Under the pieces are notes generated by a model. That model did not search any database, had not been told where the DNA came from, and was given only the letters and a program-made list of their open reading frames with translations. Of a stretch of 64,000 bases of DNA, positions 43,174 to 53,000 are shown in pieces. The position numbers and the translations under genes were made by a program. The stretch comes from Christensenella sp. UBA1750. GTDB taxonomy: Bacteria > Bacillota > Clostridia > Christensenellales > UBA1750. Each line of letters starts with the position of its first letter. Position 1 is the stretch's first letter. The stretch covers positions 1 to 64,000 of the forward strand of contig DCHO01000065.1 of NCBI GenBank assembly GCA_002315655.1, given 5' to 3'.

Positions 43174-44211
43174 TTATTCTGTAAACGTGTTTTTGAGGAT
43201 CATTTCCGTTTTTCTGCCAAAGCTCTTATGCAGCTGCACCTCAATGTCGTGCAGGTCGCTTTTCCGCAGCTTTTCATAGGGCTCCACCGTCACCCTGTCG
43301 TTTTCCTTCTTCCATGCCGCACGGATGCGCCCGTGCAGCAGAATGGACGGCCTGATGATGCCGGAAATGTTCGTGAGCTTGCCCAAGTGCTGTTTGTCGA
43401 TCATCCTGTCCCGGAAACGGTAGCCCAAGATCATCTGGTCAAAGCCCGGAATCAGCACCACCTTTGGAATCGCGCCGTCCGTAACCAAATCCCCTTCGTA
43501 GTAATAGGTTTTCCCCTCAAATTCCAGAGAATTGAGCGCCGGCAGAAGCATATCCAGCAGGGGATTTAACTCCGGCTTCTTTCTGTCACCGAAGAAATAG
43601 GTGCAGTCCTCCCGGGTCGCGGGGCCAAAAGACCTAAAATACCGTTTCAGAAACTCCATCCGCGCCGCATCCCGCTCCGGAATCGTGAACGGCTCCGGAA
43701 TGCGATATTCCTTCGCCGTGCCTGTGCAACAGACGATGTGCCCGCGCATGACCATTTCCCCAATCAGCCCGCCCCAGCCGTAAAACACACGGGACAGCAC
43801 ATAATCGTCGATCCCCGCCGTAACGCACGCCGCTTTCAGCCCGTCCCGCGTGGTGTTGCCGCCCCTGACCTGCTCCACGATGAAGGGATCCCACCGATTC
43901 ATATCCTTAGCTTTCATCATCCACATCCCGTCGTGGTAGGGCGCCAAATTGTCCGCCGCCGCAAGGTGCAGCCCCAATTCCTCCTTGGGAATCAGGTGCA
44001 TGGTGCCCCGGTGCGACCAGATTTTATACAGGTTGTCGTCCCAGTGTTCTTCCGTGTAGTCGGACGCTCTTAATTGCAGAGACATTTTCGGGTAATTGGC
44101 AAACTGCGCCTGTAAGCCCATGAGGTCACGCAGAACTCTGTCCGTGGGTGCTTTTTCCAGCAGGTGCAACCCGCGCAGGGTGTGATAGAGCAGAATTTCC
44201 CGTTCCATCAT
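43174..44211 (-). CDS. AlkZ-like winged-helix DNA glycosylase family protein (HTH_42)
   Basis: A 345-residue protein of the HTH_42 (DUF1006) superfamily, which includes interstrand-crosslink glycosylases AlkZ/AZL and YcaQ. The N-terminal region has VLRDLMGLQAQFANYPKMSL, where Q-A-Q is the catalytic QxQ motif position. IWSHRGTMHLIP follows, and the C-terminal half has IPGFDQMILGYRFRDRM and RPSILLHGRIRAAWK. The start overlaps the stop of the DUF3795-like gene (ATGA). The proximity of a Y-family polymerase supports a DNA-repair role. Activity on crosslinks is inference from family. Confidence 0.85.
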   Translation of the reverse strand: MMEREILLYHTLRGLHLLEKAPTDRVLRDLMGLQAQFANYPKMSLQLRASDYTEEHWDDNLYKIWSHRGTMHLIPKEELGLHLAAADNLAPYHDGMWMMKAKDMNRWDPFIVEQVRGGNTTRDGLKAACVTAGIDDYVLSRVFYGWGGLIGEMVMRGHIVCCTGTAKEYRIPEPFTIPERDAARMEFLKRYFRSFGPATREDCTYFFGDRKKPELNPLLDMLLPALNSLEFEGKTYYYEGDLVTDGAIPKVVLIPGFDQMILGYRFRDRMIDKQHLGKLTNISGIIRPSILLHGRIRAAWKKENDRVTVEPYEKLRKSDLHDIEVQLHKSFGRKTEMILKNTFTE

Positions 44212-44588
44212 GCTTTCTTCCCCGTTTTGATAAAGGCAATGGCGCTTTCTATGTCCTCAAAGTCGTCATAGTCGCCGATGATGCCGCTTCTGTGATAGAC
44301 CACACCGTTTTTCCCGTTGCGCTCCAGGCAATCCAGCAGCTCTTTCAGGCCGTATCTTCTCACAAACTCCGTAAAAGCGTAAGGTTTGACCTTCCCCAGC
44401 AGCCCTTCGCGGCAGTCCTTGTTTTCACACTCCCAGCACCCCGCAATGCCCTTTTCCTTTGAGCACTTGCGGTTTTTGCACCAGTCCTTGTCCGGGCATT
44501 CCCCCGAATTGCAGCCCGCGCAATGGGCATTTTCGCTGCAAAGGCAGCAAGCCAGCCCGCACCGGGCAATTCCCAATTCTCTTTTCAT
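44208..44588 (-). CDS. small cysteine-rich DUF3795-like protein
   Basis: A 126-residue protein with about 14 cysteines in its first half (ARCGLACCLCSENAHCAGCN, CPDKDWCKNRKCSKEK, CWECENKDCREG). This is the pattern of the DUF3795 family, thought to bind metal or iron-sulfur clusters. The C-terminal helix KPYAFTEFVRRYGLKELLDC is also typical. ATG 44588 follows GAGAGGTG. It is translationally coupled to the AlkZ-like gene downstream. Function unknown. Confidence 0.82.
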   Translation of the reverse strand: MKRELGIARCGLACCLCSENAHCAGCNSGECPDKDWCKNRKCSKEKGIAGCWECENKDCREGLLGKVKPYAFTEFVRRYGLKELLDCLERNGKNGVVYHRSGIIGDYDDFEDIESAIAFIKTGKKA

Positions 44589-44690
44589 GTTGCACCTCTC
44601 CATGTTTTTGTCCTATACATCCCGGTTTCGATTTTCTCTGTCGGAGCAAACGCAAAATTGTCAATGTTTTTCTCCGTTTTCCGCAGTATA

Positions 44691-45110
44691 TCATTCCAGC
44701 CCTTCAAAAATTGCGCCCGCAAGGTTCGTAATGTCCTTGATCGGGATGGTTTTTTCACCAATGAGGAACAGCTTTTCCTCCTGAATTTTCTGCGCCCGTC
44801 CCCAGAGCGTCACAACCTTGCCGCCTTCCTTTTTTGCGTCCTTCACAAAGAACTGCACCTTGATTTCCGGCAGCTCTCTTAATCTATCATAAAGCAAGTT
44901 GAGCCGTTCGTCCAGCATTTCTTCCTGACTTTCGCTCATTTCGATGCGCTGCAGCGTCATGCGCCCCGCCTCGTCAATGACGTCCCCGAACCCCGACAGC
45001 GCCGCATAGGCCGCAAACTGCGCCGCCCGGTTGCCCTGCGGCATCCGTGGGTGCCTGACCGACAACGGTCGCCCGTGCCGCATCATGTCCCAATACCGAT
45101 TGCCCTCCAT
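44691..45110 (-). CDS. YolD-like family protein
   Basis: A 139-residue YolD-like protein. RHPRMPQGNRAAQFAAYAAL is the family's conserved segment, and YDRLRELPEIKVQFFVKD and GRAQKIQEEKLFLIGEKTI follow. In Bacillus, YolD proteins are encoded next to UvrX-type Y-family polymerases and look structurally like UmuD. Here the gene starts 24 bases after a Y-family polymerase gene, the same arrangement. A GAGGATGG site precedes the ATG. Confidence 0.85.
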   Translation of the reverse strand: MEGNRYWDMMRHGRPLSVRHPRMPQGNRAAQFAAYAALSGFGDVIDEAGRMTLQRIEMSESQEEMLDERLNLLYDRLRELPEIKVQFFVKDAKKEGGKVVTLWGRAQKIQEEKLFLIGEKTIPIKDITNLAGAIFEGLE

Positions 45111-45134
45111 AATCCATCCTCGATTCGCTGACCG

Positions 45135-46661
45135 CTATTTCTTATGTCCGCCGATCATCCCGTTGCGCGCCTTCGCCGTCGCCCCTTCTTCCAGGTTCAT
45201 GCCCATGAGCACCGCGTTTTTCCCGAATTTCCGGCGGATTTCCAGCACGGCCTGTGCTCGCTTCTTCTCCTTTTCCTCCCGCGCCAGCTCTTCCTCCAGC
45301 TTTTCCGGGTTTCCGAAATCCTCATCCAGCAGATTGAGCTGAATCTTTTCCCCGTCCTTTTCCAGCTCCTCCTCGGTCACAAGATTCCCCGCTGAAATCA
45401 CCATGCGCCGCACCAGCAGACACGGGTCAGTGATGCGCGAAAAGATGCCCATGATGGCCGCAACCAGCACCTTTCCCGAGGAGGTTTTGTGCGGCAGGCG
45501 CGTGCTGCCGTGCACCGCCTTGGGCACCAACCGTCCGTAAAAGTCCTTCTCGATCACGCCCTTGTAATTCTCCCGCCGCTTGGGGTCATTGAGGTTCTCC
45601 ACATCATACCCGATGTAGACCTCCACCTGATCGGTGAGCACCTTTCTGTCCACCAAGTCCAGTGCCAGCAGATCGGCCATCTCCTGCACCACAAGATAGG
45701 CTTTTTCGTTGGTGTAGGGCTCCGGCAGCACCTGTCCCGAGCTCAGGGAATTGTTGATGGGCTTATAACTTTTAATATCCTTGATGGTGCAGGGCTCATA
45801 GCCCCAGGCGTGGTCGATGATGAGCTCCGCATTGATGCCGAACAACTTGTAAAGCAGCTCCTCGTTGTGCGTGTCGCCCCGGGAACCGATGGAGCACCGC
45901 GCCACATCCCCCATGGTGAACATCCCGTATTTCTGCAATTTTCTCGCCGTTCCCGGCCCGATGCGCCAGAAGTCCGTCAGCGGCCTGTGGCTCCACAGCC
46001 GCTCCCGGTAGGTGTATTCATCCAGTTCCGCGATACGCGCCCCGTTCTCGTCGGGCGGCGAGTGCTTCGCCTCAATGTCCATGGCGATCTTGCACAGGTA
46101 CAGGTTGCTCCCGATGCCCGCCGTCGCCGTGATGCCCGTTTCCGTGTAAACCTTCTTGATCATTTCCTCCGCCAGCTTCCGCGCCGACTTGCGGTACAGC
46201 TCCATGTACGGCGTGATGTCGATGAACACCTCGTCGATGGAGTAAACGTGCATATCGTCCTTCGACACAAACTCCCGGTAAATATTGTAGATGCGCGTGC
46301 TGTAATCCACATACAGGCTCATGCGCGGCTTTGCGCAGATGAAATCCAACTCCAGCCCGTCATTTGCCTTCAATTCCCGGTCAAACAGCGTCTTTCCCGT
46401 AAATTCCCCGCCCGGCGCGTGGCTTTTGCGGTAGGCGTTCACCGCGTTGACCCGCTCTTTCAGTTCAAACAGCCGCCCGCGCCCCGGAATCCCGAACCCC
46501 TTCAGCGCCGGCGACACCGCAAGGCAGATGGTCTTGTCCGTCCTGTCCTCGTCCGCCACCACCAGATAGGTGTCCAGCGGGTCAACCTTGCGCTCCCGGC
46601 ACTCCACGGAGGCATAGAACGATTTTAGGTCAATCGCCAGATAGGTCTTTTCCGCCTTCAC
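45135..46661 (-). CDS. Y-family DNA polymerase (UvrX/UmuC-like)
   Basis: A 508-residue translesion DNA polymerase. LAIDLKSFYASVECRE holds the first catalytic aspartate, YSIDEVFIDITPY the second Asp-Glu pair, and ATAGIGSNLYLCKIA and FWRIGPGTARKLQKYG the thumb/HhH region. A little-finger domain follows, and the C-terminal ~60 residues are a charged helix. I prefer the GTG at 46661 because AAGGAGG lies nine bases upstream; the in-frame ATG at 46697 has no such site. Its promoter contains a LexA-like box, so it is probably SOS-induced. It is paired with yolD. Confidence 0.9.
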   Translation of the reverse strand: MKAEKTYLAIDLKSFYASVECRERKVDPLDTYLVVADEDRTDKTICLAVSPALKGFGIPGRGRLFELKERVNAVNAYRKSHAPGGEFTGKTLFDRELKANDGLELDFICAKPRMSLYVDYSTRIYNIYREFVSKDDMHVYSIDEVFIDITPYMELYRKSARKLAEEMIKKVYTETGITATAGIGSNLYLCKIAMDIEAKHSPPDENGARIAELDEYTYRERLWSHRPLTDFWRIGPGTARKLQKYGMFTMGDVARCSIGSRGDTHNEELLYKLFGINAELIIDHAWGYEPCTIKDIKSYKPINNSLSSGQVLPEPYTNEKAYLVVQEMADLLALDLVDRKVLTDQVEVYIGYDVENLNDPKRRENYKGVIEKDFYGRLVPKAVHGSTRLPHKTSSGKVLVAAIMGIFSRITDPCLLVRRMVISAGNLVTEEELEKDGEKIQLNLLDEDFGNPEKLEEELAREEKEKKRAQAVLEIRRKFGKNAVLMGMNLEEGATAKARNGMIGGHKK

Positions 46662-46721
46662 GCTCCATGCCCTCCTTCCGCTCCTAAGCACGCACATACG
46701 TTCCCCGCTTTTTCTATTTCA

Positions 46722-46750
46722 AGTATAAAACATACGTTCTCATTTTGCAA
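46722..46750 (-). promoter_or_regulatory. SOS-type promoter: LexA-like box inside the spacer
   Basis: Minus strand TTGCAA (46745-46750), 17-base spacer, TATACT (46722-46727). The spacer contains AGAACGTATGTTTT (46727-46740), one base from the Gram-positive LexA pattern GAACNNNNGTTC. A weaker copy GGAACGTATGTGC lies downstream near 46692-46704. Binding here would block polymerase. Confidence 0.65.
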
Positions 46751-46828
46751 TACCTTTTTTCAACTTTTGCAGCTTGGAAATCTTTCTCTCTTCCTGCGGA
46801 CTTTTTTTGCAAATCCCTCCATCCCGTC

Positions 46829-46857
46829 TTGACGAAACGCCCCTCCCATGCTATACT
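46829..46857 (+). promoter_or_regulatory. sigma-A promoter of tRNA-Leu
   Basis: TTGACG (46829-46834), 17-base spacer, TATACT (46852-46857), ending nine bases before the tRNA. Confidence 0.8.
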
Positions 46858-46866
46858 TATTCTCGC

Positions 46867-46952
46867 GCCGAAGTGGTGGAATGGCAGACACAAGGGACTT
46901 AAAATCCCTCGAGGGAAACTTCATGCGGGTTCGAGCCCCGCCTTCGGCACCA
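46867..46952 (+). tRNA. tRNA-Leu (anticodon UAA)
   Basis: 86 bases with acceptor arms GCCGAAG / CTTCGGC and an encoded CCA end (discriminator A46949). The anticodon stem AGGGA / TCCCT encloses loop CTTAAAA, giving anticodon UAA (46900-46902) that reads UUA. A long variable arm typical of class II tRNA-Leu follows, then the T arm with GGTTCGAGCC. Own promoter and terminator. Confidence 0.96.
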
Positions 46953-46953
46953 T

Positions 46954-46982
46954 GAAAAAGCACCTGAGAGGGTGCTTTTTTC
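46954..46982 (+). terminator. terminator of tRNA-Leu
   Basis: GAAAAAGCACC / GGTGCTTTTTTC stem with T run, two bases after the CCA end. Confidence 0.88.
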
Positions 46983-47027
46983 AATGAAGCCGCCCTATGG
47001 GCTAATGAAGAAACGCTGAAACACATC

Positions 47028-47072
47028 TAAAAAAGCAGAGCACACGAAAGATTTGACTCTTTTGTGTGCTCT
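47028..47072 (-). terminator. terminator of the giant glycosidase gene
   Basis: Minus strand 15-base stem (AGAGCACACAAAAGA against TCTTTCGTGTGCTCT) followed by GCTTTTTTA, 19 bases after the stop. Confidence 0.85.
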
Positions 47073-47091
47073 GTGCCTGTTTGGGTTCCGT

Positions 47092-50000
47092 TTACTGCGC
47101 CTTGTAAAGCATCAGATTGCATGAGGAAGTCGCGGAGGTTGCGATACCAAATCCGCTGCTGTAGCGCAGGTAGAGGCTCTTGCGGCTGGCGGTGGCATAA
47201 AGGCGCGTGTAGCTGCCGGAGGTCTTGCGTTTCCATGCGGTCTGGGTGGAAGAGACCTTGAGCGTATATGAGATGGTGAACCAGTTAGAAGAGGTTGAGT
47301 AGGTCAGATAAGTGCCCGTGGACTTGTTTTTCAGCACATAGCCGTTGGAGGTGTTCCCCGTGATGATCCAGACGTAATTGTCCGAAACATTGGAAAGGGC
47401 ACTGTTGGAGGCCGTGAGCTTGGTTGCGGTGATGCTGCCGTTGCTCACGCCCAGCGCGTAGCCGGAGGTGTTGGTGAGCACATATTCGCTGCCGGAATCG
47501 ATGCCGTCCGTGTCCAAGGTAAAGGTGCTGCCATTCTTTTTCAGGGCAGCCTTGGCGTTCTCAATGGCGGTGACAGCCGCATTCACTTCGGTCTGCATAG
47601 CGCGGGCGTTGTCGTAGACGGTCTTTCCGTCCGTCATGGCTTGCTTGTAAGGGACGTAAGTCACGGCGGTGTAGTCGCTCTCGGCGAGGGTTTCATCCAG
47701 CAGCCTTTTCAGTGCTGTTTTGTCGGTGTTAAGAACATAGACGGCGTTTGCCTCATCCGCGGTGTTCTTTCCGAAGCTGCCCGTAATGGGGTCGGGGGTG
47801 TCGTAATTCTCGATGGGGTCAAGGATGACGGTGTAGGTCGTGCCGGTCTCGCCTTCCAGAAAAATATCCTCGCCTATCGTCTCTCCCGCATCATCTATCA
47901 GATGCACGGTGATGCTGCCGTAGGTCAGTTCCGCCAACGCATCTTTGGCATCGTTTATGGCCTTGACGGCTTGATCGACATCACCCTGCTTGGCCTTTGC
48001 GTTGTCATAGACCGCTTTGCCGGAAATAAGCGCGGCAGAATAGGGTGCGAAGCTTGCCGTTGTGTAGTCTGCGGCGGGCAGGGCTTCGTCCAGCAGGGTT
48101 TTCAGCGTGGATTTGTCGGTGTTGAGGACATAAACCAGCGTGAAAGAATCGTCCTTTGCGAAGGTGCCGGAGACGGCTTCGGGGGTGTCGTAATTGTCGA
48201 TGGGCGCGGGCGTGAAGGCGTAGACCTCGCCCTTTTTGCCGCTCTGCGTTTCGTCCTCCGCCAGCTTGTCGCCCCAAGCATCGGTAAAGTGCACCGTCAC
48301 GGTGTAAACCTTGTCGGTGAGTGCGTCCCTGGCATCGTTCAGCGCGGACAGTGCCTCGTCCACCTCGGTCTGGGTGGCGCGAGGTTTGTTGTAGACAGTC
48401 TTCGCGGCAGCCAGCGCGGCGGCATAGCCTTGGTAAGTTGCGTCGGTGTATTCGCCCTGCTCGGTGATGGCGGCATCCAGCGCGTTTTTCAGGGCATTTT
48501 TGTCGGTGTTTAAGTTATAAATGAGGGTGATCGTCCCGGTTACGTCCCCGGTGAATGTGCCGGACACGGGCTGCGGGGCAACATAGCCGTAAAGCGCCGG
48601 CGCATCCACGGTGTAGAGCGTGCCCTCCGCGCCGGAGATGGTGTAGGAATCCTTCAGGGTCTTTCCAACATCATCCACGGTGTAAACGGTGATAACCTGA
48701 TGGGGGCTCTTAACCTTCACGGTGTAGAGGGTATCGCCGATGCCCACCTTGGTCTCTCCGCCTGACAGACCGGAAATGGTTATGGTAGTATAGGCTTTTC
48801 CTTCCACCCCGGGTGTGCCTTCGGCCACGGTGTAGGCCGCAGCGTACTTGGTGGAGGAGGTGGAGAGCTTAAAGCCGCTGCTGTAACAGAGGTAATAGGT
48901 GCTTGTGCGGCTCGAGAAGAAGCTCTTGGTGGAGGAGGAATAGTAGAAACCCTTGGAGGACGAATAGCTCCATGTCGCGTTGGAAGTCGAGGTGGAGAGC
49001 CCTAAGCTGTTGTTGTTATGGCGCAGGTAGTAGCTGCCGGATTTTAAGTAAATGCTGCTGCCGGAGCCGGAGACCGACCAGACGGTCGCCTTGCTTGCAT
49101 CGTTTGTGTAAGAGAGCGAAGACCCGCTGGCAGTGAGGAAATATTTGCTGCTACCGCTGACATAGCCAATTAAGCAGGTGCTCCCCAGTGTTGTCTGCTT
49201 GGTGAGGCCGCCCTCCACGGCGGGTACAGCGGCAACCGTGGTGCCCTGAACGGTGACGGAGGCAATGGCTTCATCCAAGCGATCCTTTGTGTAAGCGGCT
49301 TCGTAATCGCCCGTTTCGTCCACAAAGGTGGTGCTTTCCCCGATGTCCAATTCGATGGTCTGTTGCTTTGCGTAGGCCTTGTAGACCGTCAGGGCAATGG
49401 GATAGGTCTTGCCAAGGTAGGAAACCGTAACGGTGGTTTCACCGGGCTTTTTAAGGGTGATGCTGACAGTTCCGTTGTTTATGGAAGCCGCCGCAACCGA
49501 TAAATTGCCCACGGAAACGGCAGGTGTGCCCTTGCTGCCCGCAAAACGTGCGGTCAGGGTCGTGCCTTCGTCGCCGGATAAGTTCAGCGCATCCAGCAGT
49601 TCTTCGCCGCCGTCAGGATCGACAAAGCCCGCTTTCTCCGGCTCGTCCGGCGCATCGGGGATTTCCCCGCCGTTTACGGAGACGGAAGATATAGCGGTTT
49701 CCAGGCCGGAGGCGGTGGCGGTCAGCGTGATCGCCTCATCGCCTTCCCCTGCCTGCACAATGACCAGCGCACGCCCTGCGTAGGCCGGGAGGCTTGCGGC
49801 GGTGTCGGAGGTGAGGACGGAAGGCTGCTGTCCCTTTTTCGTGGTGGCCTGATCGCCGTTGTCCACGGCAAGGATTTTTCCGCTGCCGGAAAGTGTGATG
49901 TTGATTGTCGGCTCTGCGGTGGTGTCAAAGATACCGTTTACATCGGTTATTTCCACATCAAAGTAGACAAGCTCGCCCGTATTTGCGGCACCCTTTTCAG

Positions 50001-53000
50001 CCGTGAGCCTGATCTTTGCCGCCGCGCCGGGAGTGGACACGGAAGTCTCGCCCGCGCAGGAATCGGTGATCTCTTTGCCGCTTTCGTCATAGGCCTTAGC
50101 CGAGATTATGCCGGAAGCATAGGTCACATTAAAGGTTGCATAGAGCGCGGTGGAGCCGCTGCCGGACACCGCTGTGCAGACGGAGGTGTTGTCGGAAGCG
50201 GTGGTGTAGGTTATGTAGGTATGCCCGGCGGCGGTCGTGTGCCTAGTGCCCGTGGCGGTACCGATGAGGCTGCCGTTGCGGTACAGTTCGACCTTCGCGG
50301 CGTTGGAATAGATGACAACGGGCGTTTTGCCGTTTGTTGTGTACTGGTTGTCCGCATCCCAGGCGGTGACAAGGTGCAGGGTATTTTCCTTGGTGTTCCA
50401 CTGGCTGCGGTAGAAGTAGAAGGTGTCCTTCACAAAGCCCGTGGTGTCCGCAATGCCGAAATAGCTGCTGTTGGGCATCGCGCCGGAGCCGGTGACGGAG
50501 CCGCTGCCCGTGCCGTTGTAGGGCGTGGGTTCGCCTAAGTAGTCAAAGCCCGTCCAGACAAATTCGCCGGAAATATAGTCCTTGGTCAGCGTGTCATAAA
50601 GGGAAGCGTGGGCGGTCTTGCCCCAGCTCACGGCGGAGGTGTCGTAGGAGGTCAGGTGATATTCCCCATCCACCCCAGCGTTGTTGCTCTGGGACACATA
50701 CACGTCACGGGAATTGGTGGCGGATGTGGTTTCGGAGGAAACCAGCGCGCCCCAATAGCTGTTCAGAGAGGAAAGCTGGGAAGAAGAAGCGTAGTTGAAG
50801 CCCACCACGCCGCCCGCGCTCTGCACAGCAGAGAGCACCTGCCCCATAACGGAGGTTTTGTCCGTGACGCGGGTGTTGTCTCCGATGGTGACAGGGCGTG
50901 AGGTGTCCTGCGCCTGCACATACGCAATCAGATTCTTCGCAATCGTCGGATAAGCGGAGCAGGAGGTCGAAGTTCCCTCGGTGATCTCGTTGCCTAACGA
51001 CCACAGAATCACGCAGGGCGCATTGCGGTCACGCCGCACCATGGAGGTAATGGCGTACTGCGCGTATGTTTCGCCGCTCTCGGCACCCACAAGGCCGTTG
51101 TCGGCAGAGATCGTGGCGTTAAAGTATTTGGAGAAATCGTTGCTGTTGCCGTTCTTGGGCTGGCTCCACCCGTCAAAGGCTTCCTCAATGACCATGAGCC
51201 CCAATTCATTGCACAGAGCAATCAGGTTTTCGTCTGCGGGGTTGTGGGTGGTGCGGATGGCGTTGACGCCCATGTCCTTCATGAGACGCAACTGCCGCTC
51301 AATGGCATCGGAATACGCCGCAGCGCCCAGACCGCCCTGGTCGTGGTGGAGGCACACACCGTTGAGCTTCACGGTTTCGCCGTTTAAGGAGAAGCCCTTT
51401 GTGCCGTCAAACTCCGTCCAGCGGAATCCGAAATCGTCCGTGACCGCATCGACTTCCTTGCCGTCCACGGTCACAACGTTCTGCACGGTGTAAAGGTTCG
51501 GGTCATCCGTCGACCACAGAGCCGGGGAAGAAACCACCGCGCTTATGTCGGCAGAAACAGTGCTTCCCGCTTTGACGGTCACGCTCTTACTGCCGGAGGC
51601 AACGGGAACAGAGCTGTTCTTTCTGTAAATGTTAGCCGTGACGGTGACGGTTTTGTCCGCTGCGCTGTCATTGACGATCTCTGCGGAAACCTGCACCGTG
51701 CCCTTACCGGAAGCAATGTCCGGCGTGGTAACGGCGGTGCCATTCAGCGCAATATGCACAGGGTTTGCGGAAATGAGCGTCACATCGCGGTAAATGCCGC
51801 TGCCGGAATACCATCTGCTGGAAGGGATGTTGTTCACGGCCTTCACAGCGATCACATTACTGCCGCTCTTTACATACTCGGTCAGATCGACGGCAAAGGC
51901 GGAATAGCCGTAGTGGTGCTCGCCCACATACTGCCCGTTGCAGTAAACATAAGCATCGGAATACACGCCGTCAAAGTTCAGCAGGAAGGTTTTGCCGATT
52001 TCGCTTTCCTCCACGGAAAAACTCTTGCGGTACCAGCCCGTGCCGCCGGGCAGGAAGCCGGATTCCGCCTCGCCGGAGGTCGTGTAGCTCTGGGAAATAG
52101 AAAAGTCATGCGGCAGGGTCACGGAATCCCATGCGGAATCATCGAAGGAAGCAGCATAGGCATCGGACACATCACCTAAATGGAACTTCCAGCCGTCATC
52201 AAAGTTCACTTCCTCGCGGCTGCCGGAAAGTGCCTTCTCCCCCACCGCCGCGCCGGGCGCAATGGCGGAAATTAAGTATGTCGCAAAGTTCATCTTGCAC
52301 AGGCAGTCATCCCCGCTGCCCCAGCCGTTTGTGTAATCCTCATACAGAATGGCAATGCTGCCGTCCTTGTTTTCCGTCAGCGCGGAGTAGCCGAACCGGT
52401 TCGCGGAATGGACGGACGGCACGCTCATGGAATAGGCAAAGTTCATGCTGCCGTCTTCATCGACCAGACCGACAAAAATCTTACCGTTGACACGCGCCGT
52501 GCCGGCGGAGGAATTGCTGCCGGAAGCTTCGGAACCCGCAGGGCAGGAAATGAGGATTGCCTGCTTGCCGTCCAAGGTTTTGGAATAGGAAAGCGCGGAT
52601 AACTGAGTGTTGGAGTTCACGGAGACGTTCGTGACAACGGGCGTGCTCCAAGCATAGCCGGAGGCGGAAGCCTTTGCATCGGCATAGCAGATTTTGCAGT
52701 TGTTGTTGCGGAAGAAGAAGCGCAGCGTGCCGTCGGCAAGCTCCACGCATTCGCTCTCGGAGCCCCAGTTGTAGGAAAGACTTTCGCTGCGCTGCCAGGT
52801 CGCGCCGGAATCCTTGGAGTAAATGAAGCTGACGCGCTGGCTTTCGTTGGAGCCGTTGTAAGAATACACGGGAAAAACAACGGTACCGTCAGCGGTCACA
52901 ACGGAGTTGCCCGGGGCAACCAGACAGGCCATCTCGGAGGAGGTTTTGAGGTTTAATAGAGTCGGGGCAGACCACGATTTACCGCCGTCTGTGGACTTTG

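Noticed and set aside
47641..48513. Plus-strand open frame inside the giant glycosidase gene
   Set aside because: It mirrors the repeated FIVAR coding units; the repeats make both strands open.
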